A stretch of DNA of 64,000 nt, taken from NCBI RefSeq assembly GCF_000772105.1, contig NZ_CP009354.1, positions 1-64,000 on the forward strand, written 5' to 3'. Made by a program: the position numbers and the translations under genes. The notes beneath the pieces are model-generated. The model was not told where the DNA came from, did no database searches, and saw only the letters and a list, made by a program, of their open reading frames with translations. Shown here piece by piece: positions 31,100-41,979 of the stretch. Each line of letters opens with the position of its first letter. The first letter of the stretch is position 1. The stretch is from Vibrio tubiashii ATCC 19109 (GTDB lineage Bacteria; Pseudomonadota; Gammaproteobacteria; Enterobacterales; Vibrionaceae).

Positions 31100-31247
31100 A
31101 AATAGATTAGCATTATCAGTCGGATTGGTCGATATCTAATCGATTGCGATTCGCTACAATTATGTGAAGATATCTATAGTAGTGAGACAGTAAACCAGAT
31201 TAGTATGAAAGTAATTTAATGGTTTCGTATGTGCCAAGGAGGTGTTG

Positions 31248-32045
31248 ATGTCGTTATTTAAGAAAACCCTGGCCAGTTTTGGTATTGGATCTGCAAAGGT
31301 TGACTCTGTTTTGCAGCAAGAAGTCTTGTATCCAGGACAAAAAGTGAATATTACGATTCATGTCTATGGTGGGTCGACAGCACAAGAGATCGATAATATC
31401 GACCTCAAGCTCTATTGTCGCTATATCAAAGAGGTGCCTGCCAACCCAGATAAGGACAAGCACAATGCAGGGCGCATGCGTCGAGTCCCGACAAGTTATG
31501 CCTTAGCTAAGTGGTCACTGCCTTACGCTTTTACTATTAATCCGGGTGAAACGCGTGACTTTGAAATTGAGCTCGATGTACCGTGGAACACACCCGTTAC
31601 CATTGGTGACTCCAAGGTGTGGTTGGAGACAGGCTTGGATATTGCGATGGCAAAAGATCCGACCGACAAAGACATTCTAACCGTCAGGCCTGACCCACTG
31701 CTTGATGGCATATTTACCGCACTTGAAGAGCAAGGTTTGCGTATTCGTCAGGTAGAGTGTGAAGAAGTTGACGGCTTTGCGATGCCGTTTGTCCAAGAGT
31801 TTGAATTTGTTCCGACCACAGGGCCTTTTCATGGCCGATGGCGAGAGCTCGAAGTGGTGGCATATCGAACTGACGATAAGTTACAGATGTGGTTTGAGAT
31901 CGATCGTCACCGTGAAGGTGCAAAGGGCATGCTCGCAAGCTTGTTAGGGATTGGTGATTTGAAACGTCAAATGGAAATTCCTCTCCATACGTCTGCACAG
32001 GAAGCGGGCGCACAAGTAATTGCTTACTTGGACGAACATTCTTAA
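31248..32045 (+). CDS. Sporulation-control protein Spo0M-like
   Basis: A 265-residue protein with an arrestin-like beta-sandwich layout of the Spo0M family: VLYPGQKVNITIHVYGG near 28, W-x-LPYAFTINPGETRDFEIELDVPWNTP near 90-120 and KVWLETGLDIAMAKDPTDKD near 125. A strong AAGGAGG binding site lies five bases before the ATG; codons upstream of 31248 are ignored. Spo0M is named from Bacillus, where it affects sporulation and the cytoskeleton; gammaproteobacteria do not sporulate, so the role here is open. It is a single gene. Confidence 0.88.
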   Translation: MSLFKKTLASFGIGSAKVDSVLQQEVLYPGQKVNITIHVYGGSTAQEIDNIDLKLYCRYIKEVPANPDKDKHNAGRMRRVPTSYALAKWSLPYAFTINPGETRDFEIELDVPWNTPVTIGDSKVWLETGLDIAMAKDPTDKDILTVRPDPLLDGIFTALEEQGLRIRQVECEEVDGFAMPFVQEFEFVPTTGPFHGRWRELEVVAYRTDDKLQMWFEIDRHREGAKGMLASLLGIGDLKRQMEIPLHTSAQEAGAQVIAYLDEHS

Positions 32046-32137
32046 CCAAAACTTAAAAAACTTTCAGCTTACAAGTGTAAGCTTAATGTGCCATACTCTC
32101 GAGTAATTATTCCATATTTACTCAGAGTAGGGCACGC

Positions 32138-32791
32138 ATGTCTGCTAATCCTCCCACTGAATACAGCACGAAAGAAGAGTTTGCTAATACGCTGACCCAT
32201 GCTCTAGGTATGGTGCTCAGTATTGTCGGCTTGGTTTTACTCTTGCTCAAATCGACCGAAAACAATGCGGATACGCTAACAATCACCAGTATGAGTATCT
32301 ATGGCAGCAGCATGATAGTGTTGTTTCTTGCCTCTACGCTCTACCATGCGATTCCTTATAAGCGAGCCAAACGAGCATTAAAAACCTTTGACCACTGTGC
32401 TATCTACTTATTGATCGCGGGTAGCTACACGCCTTTTCTACTAGTGAGCCTGCGTACACCGCTAGCGATTGGGCTAATGGTAGTGATCTGGAGCATTGCT
32501 CTGTTCGGCATCATTATGAAGCTCGCCTTTGTCTACCGTTTTAAGAAGCTTTCTTTAGTGACTTATCTGACCATGGGTTGGTTATCGCTGATTGTGATTT
32601 ACCAATTGGCGATGAACTTATCGGTTGGTGGGTTAACTCTGCTTGCCGCAGGGGGAGTGATTTACTCACTGGGAGTGATCTTCTACGTCGCAAAACGCAT
32701 CCCTTACAATCATGCTATTTGGCACGGATTTGTTCTAGCAGGATGCGCTTGCCATTTCTTCGCTATTTATCTCTACGTTGATCCCGTTTAA
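32138..32791 (+). CDS. trhA: PAQR / hemolysin III family membrane protein
   Basis: A 217-residue inner membrane protein with about seven hydrophobic helices. It carries the PAQR signature residues: [12 protein letters not shown] near 13-24, [35 protein letters not shown] around 70-104 (split motif S-x3-H and D-H), and the C-terminal [21 protein letters not shown] with two His. E. coli YqfA/TrhA of this family helps keep membrane fluidity. Its end overlaps the 3' end of trkH on the other strand by four bases. Confidence 0.9.
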   Translation: MSANPPTEYSTKEEFANTLTHALGMVLSIVGLVLLLLKSTENNADTLTITSMSIYGSSMIVLFLASTLYHAIPYKRAKRALKTFDHCAIYLLIAGSYTPFLLVSLRTPLAIGLMVVIWSIALFGIIMKLAFVYRFKKLSLVTYLTMGWLSLIVIYQLAMNLSVGGLTLLAAGGVIYSLGVIFYVAKRIPYNHAIWHGFVLAGCACHFFAIYLYVDPV

Positions 32792-34233
32792 CGTCGCCAG
32801 AAGGCTGGGAAAAACAGGACAAGCAAGGTCAAAATTTCCAGCCTTCCCATCAACATCCCTAGGCTTAGTAGCCATTTAGCGGCGTCTGGCAGTGGAGCAA
32901 AGTTACCAGTTGGACCGATGACTGACCCCATACCCGGTCCAACATTGGCAACCGCAGTAATAGAACCAGAGATACTGGTGATAGGGTCGAGCCCCATAGC
33001 ACTGAGGCCACCAGCAATCGCAATGATGGTGATAAAAAACGTCAAACCAAAGGCGACAACCGAACGGACGATATCGTCGTTTACAGGGCGTTGATTGTAA
33101 CGCTGAACAAATACCCCTGAAGGATGGATAAGTTTCATCATCTGCTTGTTAAGCAATGTCAGGGCAATCTGAAAACGGAAGATTTTAATCCCGCCCGCAG
33201 TTGAACCTGAACAGGCTCCTGCCATCATCAGGAATGCAAACAAGGTGGTAGGAAGTGCGCCCCAGGCGGTGAAATCTTCCAAGCCAAAGCCTGTCGTGGT
33301 AACCACTGAGACAATGTTGAACATGGATACCCGAAGCGCATCTAAAACGGCATAACCATCTCTGATCACTAACCAAGCCGCGATGATTAAGCTGCTAACC
33401 AAGAACAAGTAGCTAAATCCGCGCACTTGTGCATCTTTGACTAATTCATTGAGACGGCGTTTTTTAATTGCTGCAACAAACAGTAAGAACGGCAAGCCAC
33501 CCAAAAACATAAATAGTGTCGCTACCCAATGCGCACCATTAGAGAAATGGTTCATCGAGCCATCTGATGTGGAATAGCCACCGGTGGATAAGGTGGTAAA
33601 GGCGTGGTTGATCGCTTCAAACAGATTCATGCCCGTTAGAAGGTAGCCAACTATGCATAAACCCGTCAGTGATAGGTAAACTGCGACAATGTTCTTTGCC
33701 ACTGTTTTGGCTCTCGGGCTGCTTTTATCTGACCAGTCGGAGGATTCGGTGTGGAAGAGTTTCATACCACCGACGTTAAGCATAGGTAGTACCGCAACCG
33801 CCATCACGATAAAGCCAATCCCACCTAACCATTGCAGTATCGAGCGCCACAATAAAATGCTCGGTGCCATGTTATCTAGGCCACTGAGTACGGTGGAACC
33901 TGTGGTTGTGATGCCCGACATGGTCTCAAAGTAAGCATCGGTAAAGCTGATGTGATTGATAAACACGAAAGGTAGCGCTGCGAACGCACTGGCGATGGTC
34001 CACACCAAACTGGTGATAAGGAACATATCGCGCACACTGAGTTTAAATTGTTTGGTGCGACCAATCGTCAAACAGGCAAAAGCGGCAGTATGAGTAATGA
34101 TAACAGCTTGGCCAAACTCTAAAAATCCAGACGTACCAGTGATGAAGGCGACCAATGTTGGCACGTACATGAACAGGGCTAGCTTAGATAACACTAGCCC
34201 GATAACAAACAGTACAGGACGGAAATTGACCAT
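32788..34233 (-). CDS. trkH: Trk system potassium uptake protein TrkH
   Basis: Potassium-translocating subunit of the Trk system. The 481-residue membrane protein shows the four pore loops of the family: GITTTGST near 115, [10 protein letters not shown] near 220, SVVTTTGFG near 313 and VANVGPGMG near 435. It follows trkA by nine bases on the same strand; TrkA gates it in response to nucleotides. Confidence 0.96.
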   Translation of the reverse strand: MVNFRPVLFVIGLVLSKLALFMYVPTLVAFITGTSGFLEFGQAVIITHTAAFACLTIGRTKQFKLSVRDMFLITSLVWTIASAFAALPFVFINHISFTDAYFETMSGITTTGSTVLSGLDNMAPSILLWRSILQWLGGIGFIVMAVAVLPMLNVGGMKLFHTESSDWSDKSSPRAKTVAKNIVAVYLSLTGLCIVGYLLTGMNLFEAINHAFTTLSTGGYSTSDGSMNHFSNGAHWVATLFMFLGGLPFLLFVAAIKKRRLNELVKDAQVRGFSYLFLVSSLIIAAWLVIRDGYAVLDALRVSMFNIVSVVTTTGFGLEDFTAWGALPTTLFAFLMMAGACSGSTAGGIKIFRFQIALTLLNKQMMKLIHPSGVFVQRYNQRPVNDDIVRSVVAFGLTFFITIIAIAGGLSAMGLDPITSISGSITAVANVGPGMGSVIGPTGNFAPLPDAAKWLLSLGMLMGRLEILTLLVLFFPAFWRR

Positions 34234-34242
34234 AACCCTTGC

Positions 34243-35619
34243 CTAAAGGAAGAACGGACTCGGTTGGAATAGGGCTTCTACGTCAGGGACGTATTTCTTG
34301 TCGACCAAGAACATCACCACATGATCATCTTGTTCGATAACGGTACGGTCGTGGGCAATCAACACTTCCTCGCCACGGACAATCGCACCAATGGTGGTAC
34401 CTGGTGGTAGTTTGATATCACCAATCGCGCGACCAACAACTTTCGATGTGGTTTCATCACCGTGTGCAATGGCTTCGATTGCTTCTGCAGCCCCTCGGCG
34501 CAGTGAAGATACGTTAACAATATCGGCACGACGAACGTGGGTCAGTAATGCAGAAATCGTCGCTTGTTGTGGCGAAATCGCGACATCGATAGCGCCACCC
34601 TGTACAAGGTCGACATAAGCCCCGCGCTGAATCAGTACCATCACTTTTTTGGCTCCCATGCGTTTCGCAAGCATGGCAGACATAATGTTGGTTTCATCTT
34701 CGTTGGTGAGAGCAATAAACACATCGACCTGATCGATATTCTCTTCCGCAAGGAGTTCCTGATCTGCCGCATCACCACAGAAAACGATGGTATTCTCTAG
34801 CTCTTCTGACAGCTTTTCCGCGCGTTGGTAGCTATGTTCAATCAGCTTAACGCTGTAGAGCTGTTCTAAGCGGCGAGCAAGGCTAGCACCGATGTTACCA
34901 CCACCAACTATCATAATACGGCGGTAAGGCTTCTCAAGACGTTGTAGCTCACTCATTACCGAGCGGATGTGATTACTAGCCGCGACGAAGAAGACTTCAT
35001 CGTCAGCTTCAATGATGGTGGTGCCCTGTGGTCGAATTGGTCGGCCTTGGCGGAAAATCGCCGCAACACGCGTGTCGATATGTGGCATGTGCTCACGTAG
35101 CGCAGACAGTGCATTACCAACCAGTGGTCCACCATAGTAGGCTTTTACGGCAACCAAGCTCACTTTCTGCTCAGCAAAACTCACAACTTGCAGTGCCCCT
35201 GGGTATTGAATCAAACGTTCAATGTAGCTAGTGACTAGCTCTTCTGGTGCAATCAAGTGATCGACGGGTACAGCGCCCGACTGGAACAAAGCTTCCTTCT
35301 CAGATAGGTACTGCGGAGAGCGAATTCGCGCAATTCGGTTAGGAGTGTTAAACAGTGTAAAAGCCACCTGACAGGCAGCCATATTGGTTTCATCCATATT
35401 GGTTACAGCAACCAACATGTCAGCATCTTGAGCACCGGCTTCACGCAACACGTCTGGGTGGCTAGCATAACCATTCACGACACGTAGGTCGTACTTATCT
35501 TGCAGTTCGCGCAGACGATCTGAGTTGCGGTCTACAATGGTGATGTCGTTGTTCTCGCCAACTAGGTTTTCCGCCAGTGTGCCGCCAACCTGACCTGCAC
35601 CAAGGATGATGATTTTCAT
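34243..35619 (-). CDS. trkA: Trk system potassium uptake regulator TrkA
   Basis: Peripheral protein that binds NAD(H)/ATP and controls TrkH. The 458-residue protein is a tandem of two RCK units: the first Rossmann motif is [15 protein letters not shown] (residues 4-18) and the second [16 protein letters not shown] (about 235), each followed by a TrkA-C domain. It lies directly upstream of trkH and downstream of rsmB, from which it is separated by a weak hairpin. Confidence 0.97.
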   Translation of the reverse strand: MKIIILGAGQVGGTLAENLVGENNDITIVDRNSDRLRELQDKYDLRVVNGYASHPDVLREAGAQDADMLVAVTNMDETNMAACQVAFTLFNTPNRIARIRSPQYLSEKEALFQSGAVPVDHLIAPEELVTSYIERLIQYPGALQVVSFAEQKVSLVAVKAYYGGPLVGNALSALREHMPHIDTRVAAIFRQGRPIRPQGTTIIEADDEVFFVAASNHIRSVMSELQRLEKPYRRIMIVGGGNIGASLARRLEQLYSVKLIEHSYQRAEKLSEELENTIVFCGDAADQELLAEENIDQVDVFIALTNEDETNIMSAMLAKRMGAKKVMVLIQRGAYVDLVQGGAIDVAISPQQATISALLTHVRRADIVNVSSLRRGAAEAIEAIAHGDETTSKVVGRAIGDIKLPPGTTIGAIVRGEEVLIAHDRTVIEQDDHVVMFLVDKKYVPDVEALFQPSPFFL

Positions 35620-35644
35620 ACACTAATCTCGTTTAACTACTGAA

Positions 35645-35669
35645 AAGGCGGCGACTATTGTCACCGCCT
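35645..35669 (-). terminator. Weak terminator between rsmB and trkA
   Basis: On the minus strand GGCGGTGAC, AATA, GTCGCCGCC is followed by TTTTC. One mismatch in the stem and the short T-run make partial read-through likely. Confidence 0.55.
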
Positions 35670-35676
35670 AACTGTA

Positions 35677-36957
35677 TTACGCGTTTTTGATTAACACTGC
35701 GTAGTAGAAGCCGTCCATATCCTCTTCGCCAGGTAAGATTTGGCGTCCTGGATTGTTGATATCAGAACCCACTAAGGTTGCGTTATCAGTGCGCTCAAGG
35801 AAAGCTTTTACTTGTAGTACGTTTTCTTTTGGAGTAATTGAACAAGTGGCGTAAACCATAGTACCGCCCACCTTCAATTGGCTCCACATTGCATCCATAA
35901 TTTCACTTTGTAGCTCAGCTAAGGCGTCAATGTCGTTTGCTCGACGTAACCACTTAATATCTGGGTGACGACGAATAACGCCCGTTGCTGAACAAGGTGC
36001 ATCAAGTAGAATGCGGTCAAATTTTTCGCCTGTCCACCATTCTTGAGGGTAGCGAGCGTCACCACAAATCACATCGGCACGCAGTTGAAGACGTTCTAGG
36101 TTGTCATAGACGCGATCAAGACGTTTAGCGTCACAATCAATTGCAACCACTTCGGTATCTTCCGTATGCTCAAGAATATGCGCGGTTTTACCACCTGGCG
36201 CTGCACAACAATCAAGAATCAACTCACCATTTTGTGGTTGCAGATAGTTTACTGACAACTGAGCCGCAGCGTCTTGTACCGATACCCAACCACGATCGAA
36301 ACCTGGAAGAAGCGTCACGTCACAAGGCGAGGCCAATTTTATGGCATCAGCAGCTTCTGGGTGAATGCTGCATTCAATGTTTTCATCTTTCAGCAGTTCT
36401 AGATATTCATCACGAGTATGGTGCTGACGATTTACACGCAGCCACATGGGCGCCTTGCTATTGTTCGCTTCGACTAATTGCTCCCATTGCTCTGGGTAGC
36501 TATCGCGTAGCATGTTAAGCAGCCAGTTTGGGTGGCCATATTTGCCAGCGTTGTGGCTAACAGCTTTTTCATCTAGCTCTTCTTGTTCACGAAGGTAGCT
36601 GCGCAGTACAGCATTGATCAGGCCGCGTAGGCTTGGGCCTTTCAACGTCTTAGTTCCTTCAACCGTTTCTGCGACGGCAGCATGTGCTGGAATACGCATG
36701 AAACTCAGTTGGTAAATTCCGACCAAAATAAGATGGTGGAAAACACGCTTTTTCCCTTTGAGTGGATTTTCCATTAGCTCGTTAGCAATAGATTCCAAAC
36801 GTGGCAAGTAACGTAGCGCGCCATAACAGATCTCTTGCAACAGTGCATGGTCTCTTGGTCTGATGGTCTTTTGCGCCGCAGGTAATGCGTGTGAAAGAGA
36901 TTGGCCTTTGTCGACCACTTGGAATAGGACGTTGGCTGCAGCAGCGCGAACATTCAT
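35677..36957 (-). CDS. rsmB: 16S rRNA (cytosine-967 C5)-methyltransferase RsmB
   Basis: Methylates C967 of 16S rRNA. The 426-residue protein has an N-terminal NusB-like RNA-binding domain (about 1-140) and a SAM methyltransferase domain with [15 protein letters not shown] near 250, [18 protein letters not shown] near 322 and the catalytic [11 protein letters not shown] near 372. It is third in def-fmt-rsmB-trkAH. A short GAGGGTG/CACCCTC hairpin without T-run lies in the 72-base gap after fmt. Confidence 0.97.
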   Translation of the reverse strand: MNVRAAAANVLFQVVDKGQSLSHALPAAQKTIRPRDHALLQEICYGALRYLPRLESIANELMENPLKGKKRVFHHLILVGIYQLSFMRIPAHAAVAETVEGTKTLKGPSLRGLINAVLRSYLREQEELDEKAVSHNAGKYGHPNWLLNMLRDSYPEQWEQLVEANNSKAPMWLRVNRQHHTRDEYLELLKDENIECSIHPEAADAIKLASPCDVTLLPGFDRGWVSVQDAAAQLSVNYLQPQNGELILDCCAAPGGKTAHILEHTEDTEVVAIDCDAKRLDRVYDNLERLQLRADVICGDARYPQEWWTGEKFDRILLDAPCSATGVIRRHPDIKWLRRANDIDALAELQSEIMDAMWSQLKVGGTMVYATCSITPKENVLQVKAFLERTDNATLVGSDINNPGRQILPGEEDMDGFYYAVLIKNA

Positions 36958-37029
36958 GATGAATACCTTAAATTAAGGGAGGGTGTCTCCACCCTCAAAA
37001 TGTACGTTTCCCGATAAGGGAGAATATGT

Positions 37030-37977
37030 TTAAACCAGCTGAGTGCCGACTTCAAACCAGCTTGCACGAGAGTTCAAGATATCTTGAACAGACATCGCTT
37101 TCTTACCTGGAACTTGTAGTTGTTCTAAAACCAGTACGCCATTACCAGTAGCAATGTAGATACCGCTTTTATCTGCTTGCAAGATAGTGCCAGCAGGTTG
37201 AGTTGTTGACTGCTCATCGACCCGGCTTTGCCATACTTTGATGCTGTTCTCAGCAGCGATAAAGTGGCTCATTGGCCAAGGGTTGAAAGCACGAACGCAG
37301 CGCTCGATATGTGCAGCTTCGTCATTCCAGTCAATGCGGGCTTCTTCTTTGCTCAGTTTCTTAGCGTAGTTTGCCAGTGCATCGTCTTGCTTCTCTGGTA
37401 CTGCGTTACCTAGCGCAATATCTGCTAAACATTCAACTAATGCTTGTGGGCCAAGTTCTGCCAGCTTTTCGTACATAGAAGTACTGGTATCACTAGCTTC
37501 AATAGGTAAAGTCGCTACTTTGAGCATATCACCGGTATCTAAACCGATATCCATTTGCATAATGGTCACGCCTGTTTCCGCATCTCCCGCCCAAATAGAG
37601 CGTTGGATCGGCGCAGCACCACGCCATCGTGGCAGGATTGAACCGTGAACGTTAATGCAGCCTAGCTTTGGCGTATCAAGTACCGCTTGCGGAAGTAGCA
37701 TGCCGTAAGCTACCACCACCATGATGTCTGCGTTTAAATCTGCCAGCTCTTGTTTTGCTTCATCAGACTTAAAGTTTTCTGGCTGATAAACGGGAATATT
37801 ATGCTCTAGTGCTAATTGCTTAACAGGTGGCGCTGCCAGTTTCTTACCACGACCTGCAGGACGGTCAGGGTTAGTGTATACAGCAATGACATCGTGCTCC
37901 GAAGACAACAACGCCGCCAAGTGACGGGCGGCGAAATCCGGAGTACCAGCAAAAACAATTTTCAAAGGTTTGCTCAA
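37030..37977 (-). CDS. fmt: Methionyl-tRNA formyltransferase
   Basis: Formylates initiator Met-tRNA using 10-formyltetrahydrofolate. The 315-residue protein has [12 protein letters not shown] at the N-terminus, the active-site segment [20 protein letters not shown] (Asn and His near 109-111) and the catalytic Asp in DIGLDTGDM near 146, followed by the C-terminal OB-like domain. It sits 27 bases downstream of def, whose product removes the formyl group. Confidence 0.97.
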   Translation of the reverse strand: MSKPLKIVFAGTPDFAARHLAALLSSEHDVIAVYTNPDRPAGRGKKLAAPPVKQLALEHNIPVYQPENFKSDEAKQELADLNADIMVVVAYGMLLPQAVLDTPKLGCINVHGSILPRWRGAAPIQRSIWAGDAETGVTIMQMDIGLDTGDMLKVATLPIEASDTSTSMYEKLAELGPQALVECLADIALGNAVPEKQDDALANYAKKLSKEEARIDWNDEAAHIERCVRAFNPWPMSHFIAAENSIKVWQSRVDEQSTTQPAGTILQADKSGIYIATGNGVLVLEQLQVPGKKAMSVQDILNSRASWFEVGTQLV

Positions 37978-38004
37978 GGTACCTTCCTTCTATTTAATTA
38001 GCGA

Positions 38005-38526
38005 TTAGGCTTTGCTTGCATTCTTCTCGTTGAAGCGCTTGATCTTAGCTAGCTTGTCTTGAATACGCTTGCGCTTTAAAGGCGAAAGGTAGTCAACAAA
38101 CAGTTTGCCTTCTAAGTGGTCAAGTTCATGCTGAACACAAATAGCTAATAGATCATCAGCTTCAAATGTGTACTCTTCACCATCACGGTTAAGTGCTTTC
38201 ACCGTCACTTCCGCTGCGCGTGGCACCAATGCACGTGCGCCAGGGACAGACAGACAGCCCTCTTCGATACCATCTTCGCCGCGTTTTTCTAAGATTTCTG
38301 GATTGATCAGAACCATAGGCTCATCACGTGTTTCAGAAATATCGATAACAACGATACGTTGGTGGAAATCAACCTGGGTTGCTGCCAGACCAATACCTTC
38401 TTCGTCGTACATGGTTTCAATCATGTCATCAACGAACTTTTGAATCTCAGGTGTCACTTCTTCTACCGGCTTAGCTACGGTGCGAAGACGATCATCTGGG
38501 AATGTTAATACTTGTAATACAGACAT
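38005..38526 (-). CDS. def: Peptide deformylase
   Basis: Metalloenzyme that removes the formyl group from new proteins. The 173-residue protein starts [20 protein letters not shown]; an upstream extension to 38601 is discarded because it reads into the promoter region. All three metal motifs are present: GIGLAATQ near 46, EGCLSVPG near 90 (Cys ligand) and [11 protein letters not shown] near 134. First gene of the def-fmt-rsmB-trkAH series and divergent from the LysM gene. Confidence 0.97.
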   Translation of the reverse strand: MSVLQVLTFPDDRLRTVAKPVEEVTPEIQKFVDDMIETMYDEEGIGLAATQVDFHQRIVVIDISETRDEPMVLINPEILEKRGEDGIEEGCLSVPGARALVPRAAEVTVKALNRDGEEYTFEADDLLAICVQHELDHLEGKLFVDYLSPLKRKRIQDKLAKIKRFNEKNASKA

Positions 38527-38702
38527 ATACACTCGAAATGTTGAACTGTGCCGAATCAGGATAAACCTCGTTGGCTCAATTCTAGACATTTTATACCCCA
38601 AATGACAGCATCAATGCGCTTTTTGAGCCGCTTCTCTTTGTTGTTAACACTCAGTTTAACAGGGAATGCCATAAGGATAGGTCGCTGATAGGGAGTCGAA
38701 AC

Positions 38703-39728
38703 ATGTTACGCATTTGGCGAGGTCTGTTTGTTGTCGTGTTGGTGACGATCGTTAATGGGGTCAGTGCTCAAGAAGGGGCTCTATCGATTAACAAACAAGC
38801 ACCGAAGACTTATACCGTAGTCAAAGGTGATACCTTGTGGGATATTTCAGCACTGTATCTCGAAAGCCCGTGGCAGTGGCCGCGCTTATGGCAATTGAAT
38901 TCGAGCATAGTAAACCCGCATCTGATCTTTCCCGGAGATAAACTGACTCTTGTGTGGCGAGAAGGGCAACCAAAACTGATTCTAAAACCTGTGGTCAGTT
39001 TGACGCCCGCTATTCACCAACGAGCAAAACAACCCATCCCTGTCATCAAAACACAGCATATCCTGCCTTTCATTGAACACGATCTGTTGTTGGAGGGGGA
39101 AGCAAGCCATGAAATGAGTCGAGTGATTGGTAATAGCGTCGGGAGTCAGTTGATGGATTCACAAAACGTCATCTATATTTCGGCTCATCAAATCGCTCAA
39201 GAGTGGGGAGTTTATCGTTTAATGGATGAGTTTAAACGGGCAGATAAAAGCGCCAAAGTGATAAGAAAAATAGCTCATGGCCAACTTGTTGCCAGTGATG
39301 AGCACTACTCCTCGCTGCGTTTGACCAAGCAAAGCCATGAAGTAGTGGTGGGCGATATCGCTATGCCAATATTACAACCTTCAAACTCAACCACTTCGCT
39401 AAGCTTAACCCCTGTCTCTGGGCAAATTGATAAGGTTGAGATTCTCGGAGCGGTAGAAGGCACTCATTATGTGGGCAAAGACCAAGCGGTGGTGGTTAAT
39501 CGTGGTGAGTTAGATGGTGTTAAACAAGGCAGTGTGTTTGAGCTGTTTAACTCGGGCGCCGGTGACTTTACTCATAGTACAAACAACTCATCAATCCTTT
39601 TACCTGATAGGCGTATTGGCTACTTGATGGTTGTCCGTCCTTATCAGCATTTTAGTATCGCGATCATTACTGACAGTTCAGAAGCAGTCAGTATCGAGAC
39701 CAAGGTTCACTCCCCAAGGAGTCGGTAG
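38703..39728 (+). CDS. Exported LysM-domain protein
   Basis: A 341-residue protein with a signal peptide (about 1-22, ending VSA-Q) and one LysM domain at about 36-82 (YTVVKGDTLWDISALYLESP, then LWQLNSSIVNPHLIFPGDKL). LysM binds peptidoglycan, so the protein probably sits on the cell wall. The remaining 250 residues form no domain I recognise; the stretch near 255-330 (VGKDQAVVVNRGELDGVKQGSVFELF) resembles the beta-rich repeats of other LysM proteins found upstream of dprA. The next start follows the stop by three bases, so it is in an operon with dprA. Confidence 0.88.
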   Translation: MLRIWRGLFVVVLVTIVNGVSAQEGALSINKQAPKTYTVVKGDTLWDISALYLESPWQWPRLWQLNSSIVNPHLIFPGDKLTLVWREGQPKLILKPVVSLTPAIHQRAKQPIPVIKTQHILPFIEHDLLLEGEASHEMSRVIGNSVGSQLMDSQNVIYISAHQIAQEWGVYRLMDEFKRADKSAKVIRKIAHGQLVASDEHYSSLRLTKQSHEVVVGDIAMPILQPSNSTTSLSLTPVSGQIDKVEILGAVEGTHYVGKDQAVVVNRGELDGVKQGSVFELFNSGAGDFTHSTNNSSILLPDRRIGYLMVVRPYQHFSIAIITDSSEAVSIETKVHSPRSR

Positions 39729-39731
39729 TTT

Positions 39732-40850
39732 GTGACCAATGAAGAGCTCGCGGCATGGCTGTCGCTTAACTTTACCCCTAGAGTCGGTCCGAAAACCTTT
39801 TCTCGTCTTCTCGCAATGGACTCACCATTAAACATTGTTCAATCTGAACTTCCTGCTCTTTTAGCCCTTGGATTAAGCGCACAACAGGCTAACTATCTAA
39901 AAAACCGAGCGGCGAAAGAGGTTGCGCAGTGCTTTGAGTGGCAACAACAATCTGCTCAACACAATATCATTACTAAGCAAGAGAGCAGTTACCCGGCATT
40001 ACTTGAACAGGCGGTAGGCTCTCCTCCGGTTTTATTCGTTCAAGGAGAGGTGAACGGCTTGTCTGAACCTCAAATTGCGATGGTCGGTAGTCGCAATGCC
40101 AGTCCTGAAGGGCTCAATACCGCGCGGAGCTTTGCTCGTGCTTTGGTTGAACAAGGTCTGACGGTTACAAGTGGTTTGGCCCTAGGTGTGGATGGCTACG
40201 CCCATGATGGGGCGCTGCAAGGAGGAGGACGTACACTCGCGGTTCTCGGTAGCGGTCTAGAAACTATTTACCCAGCTAGACATCGTGAACTTGCTAGGAG
40301 AATCCTTGATAGTGGAGGGGCGCTTGTTTCGGAGTTTCATCCCAAAGCGAAGCCTAAAGCCGATCATTTTCCGCGCCGCAATCGAATTATTAGTGGCCTA
40401 TCTGTTGGAGTGCTGGTGGTTGAAGCCGCAGAGAAAAGTGGCTCCTTGATTACGGCGCGCTATGCCATAGAGCAAGGGCGTGACGTGTTTGCTATTCCGG
40501 GTTCTATCCACGATTCAAATGCACGCGGTTGTAACCTGTTGATTAAGCAAGGTGCGTGTTTGGTGATGAGAGTTCAGGACATAGTTGATGAAATAGAGAC
40601 GCTTTTACGCTGGTCTAATTCCAGTAAGCCACCGATTCAAAATGAACTTTTCGAGGAAATAGATAGTAAAGAAGAATTGCCATTTCCTCTGCTGTTAGCT
40701 AACGTAGGAAGTAAGGCTATACCAGTTGATATTCTTGCAAACAGGACCAATATACCTGTGCAGGACGTCATGATGCAGCTCTTGGAGCTTGAGCTTTCAG
40801 GGCATGTTGTTGCAGTTTCCGGTGGCTATATTCGAAAGGGGAGGGGCTAG
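39732..40850 (+). CDS. dprA: DNA processing protein DprA
   Basis: Rossmann-fold protein that receives incoming single-stranded DNA in natural transformation and loads RecA. The 372-residue frame begins at GTG 39732, three bases after the previous stop. It has an N-terminal helical region, the Rossmann core ([11 protein letters not shown] near 117, [43 protein letters not shown]) and a C-terminal winged-helix (DML1) domain near 300-370. With comM it gives this region two transformation genes. Confidence 0.95.
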   Translation: MTNEELAAWLSLNFTPRVGPKTFSRLLAMDSPLNIVQSELPALLALGLSAQQANYLKNRAAKEVAQCFEWQQQSAQHNIITKQESSYPALLEQAVGSPPVLFVQGEVNGLSEPQIAMVGSRNASPEGLNTARSFARALVEQGLTVTSGLALGVDGYAHDGALQGGGRTLAVLGSGLETIYPARHRELARRILDSGGALVSEFHPKAKPKADHFPRRNRIISGLSVGVLVVEAAEKSGSLITARYAIEQGRDVFAIPGSIHDSNARGCNLLIKQGACLVMRVQDIVDEIETLLRWSNSSKPPIQNELFEEIDSKEELPFPLLLANVGSKAIPVDILANRTNIPVQDVMMQLLELELSGHVVAVSGGYIRKGRG

Positions 40851-40852
40851 CT

Positions 40853-41332
40853 ATGATGATGGATATCTTAATGTATCTATTCGAAACCTACATCCATAGC
40901 GATGCAGAGTTACAAGTCAATCAAGATGAGCTAGAAGAAGAACTTCTTCGCGCAGGTTTTCATCAAAAAGACATTTACAAAGCCCTTGTCTGGCTAGAAG
41001 AGCTAGCAGCACTGCAGCAAAGTGAAACCCACTCTGCGATCTCGGTGTGCAGCACTTCGAACTCGACTCGTATCTATACAACTAAAGAGTGTGAGCGCTT
41101 AAGTCTAGAGTGCCGCGGCTTTTTGACCTTCTTAGAGCAAGTTAACGTCCTCACGACTGAAACTCGTGAGATGGTTATTGACCGCATTATGGGCCTAGAG
41201 ACGGACGAGTTTGAGCTTGATGATCTGAAATGGATTGTGCTTATGGTGCTATTTAATGTACCAGGCAATGAGAATGCATACACACTTATGGAAGAGCTGC
41301 TGTATACCAAAGAACAAGGTATCCTTCACTAA
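40853..41332 (+). CDS. smg: Smg family protein (DUF494)
   Basis: A 159-residue acidic protein with [18 protein letters not shown] at the N-terminus and [25 protein letters not shown] at the C-terminus, as in E. coli Smg. The function is not established. Three consecutive ATG codons (40853, 40856, 40859) are possible starts; alignment with E. coli favours the second or third. It begins two bases after dprA and belongs to the dprA-smg-yrdD run. Confidence 0.93.
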   Translation: MMMDILMYLFETYIHSDAELQVNQDELEEELLRAGFHQKDIYKALVWLEELAALQQSETHSAISVCSTSNSTRIYTTKECERLSLECRGFLTFLEQVNVLTTETREMVIDRIMGLETDEFELDDLKWIVLMVLFNVPGNENAYTLMEELLYTKEQGILH

Positions 41333-41347
41333 CCTTTCTGAGTTGAT

Positions 41348-41932
41348 ATGAGCAATAAAATTGATCATCAGCTGTTTTCAGCCCATGAACATGCGCTAGA
41401 GCACCAAGCTTGCCCTAAATGCCAAAGTGAACAGCGCGAAGGTGAACTTCACCTTCGCCACGGTAAGCATGGTCCTTTCTTAGGTTGCGATCAGTACCCT
41501 GTGTGCGACTACATTAAACCTTTGCATCAGAACGATGGTCACATCGTTAAAGAGCTCGGTGTTGCTTGCCCTGAATGCGGCAATGAGCTTGTTCTCCGTC
41601 AGGGGCGCTATGGGATGTTTATTGGCTGTAGTCATTACCCGCAGTGCAACCACATCGAGTCTTTAGATCAACCTAAGCAAGAACAGCAGCAGCCGGAACA
41701 CCATACATGTCCAGAGTGCAATAAAGGCCAGTTAGTGGAGCGTAAAACTCGCTTTGGTAAGGTTTTCTATGCCTGTGACAACTATCCGAAATGCAAGTTT
41801 GCTGTCAATCAGCCGCCGATTTCAGGTCAGTGTGAGAAATGTGGTTTTCCACTGTTAGTTGAGAAGAAGCTCGCCAGTGGAGTCAAAAGGCAGTGTGCCG
41901 ACCGGAAGTGTCACCACACACAATCTGAATAA
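41348..41932 (+). CDS. yrdD: Topoisomerase I-type zinc ribbon protein YrdD
   Basis: A 194-residue protein made almost wholly of zinc ribbons like those at the C-terminus of topoisomerase I. Four units are visible: CPKCQSE...CDQYPVCDY (22-50), CPECGNEL...CSHYPQCNH (75-102), CPECNKGQ...CDNYPKCKF (121-147) and a shorter CEKCGFP...CADRKCHH (158-190). DNA or RNA binding is likely, but the target is unknown. It ends the dprA operon before a terminator. Confidence 0.92.
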   Translation: MSNKIDHQLFSAHEHALEHQACPKCQSEQREGELHLRHGKHGPFLGCDQYPVCDYIKPLHQNDGHIVKELGVACPECGNELVLRQGRYGMFIGCSHYPQCNHIESLDQPKQEQQQPEHHTCPECNKGQLVERKTRFGKVFYACDNYPKCKFAVNQPPISGQCEKCGFPLLVEKKLASGVKRQCADRKCHHTQSE

Positions 41933-41933
41933 T

Positions 41934-41962
41934 AAAAAAACGGCGCATCAAGCGCCGTTTTT
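41934..41962. terminator. Bidirectional terminator between yrdD and purK
   Basis: AAAAAACGGCGC, ATCAA, GCGCCGTTTTT: a six to eight bp stem with flanking A- and T-runs. Confidence 0.9.
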
Positions 41963-41979
41963 GCTATCTATAAACTGAG

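Noticed and set aside
36141..36518. 125-residue plus-strand frame opposite rsmB
   Set aside because: Antisense shadow of a conserved methyltransferase domain.
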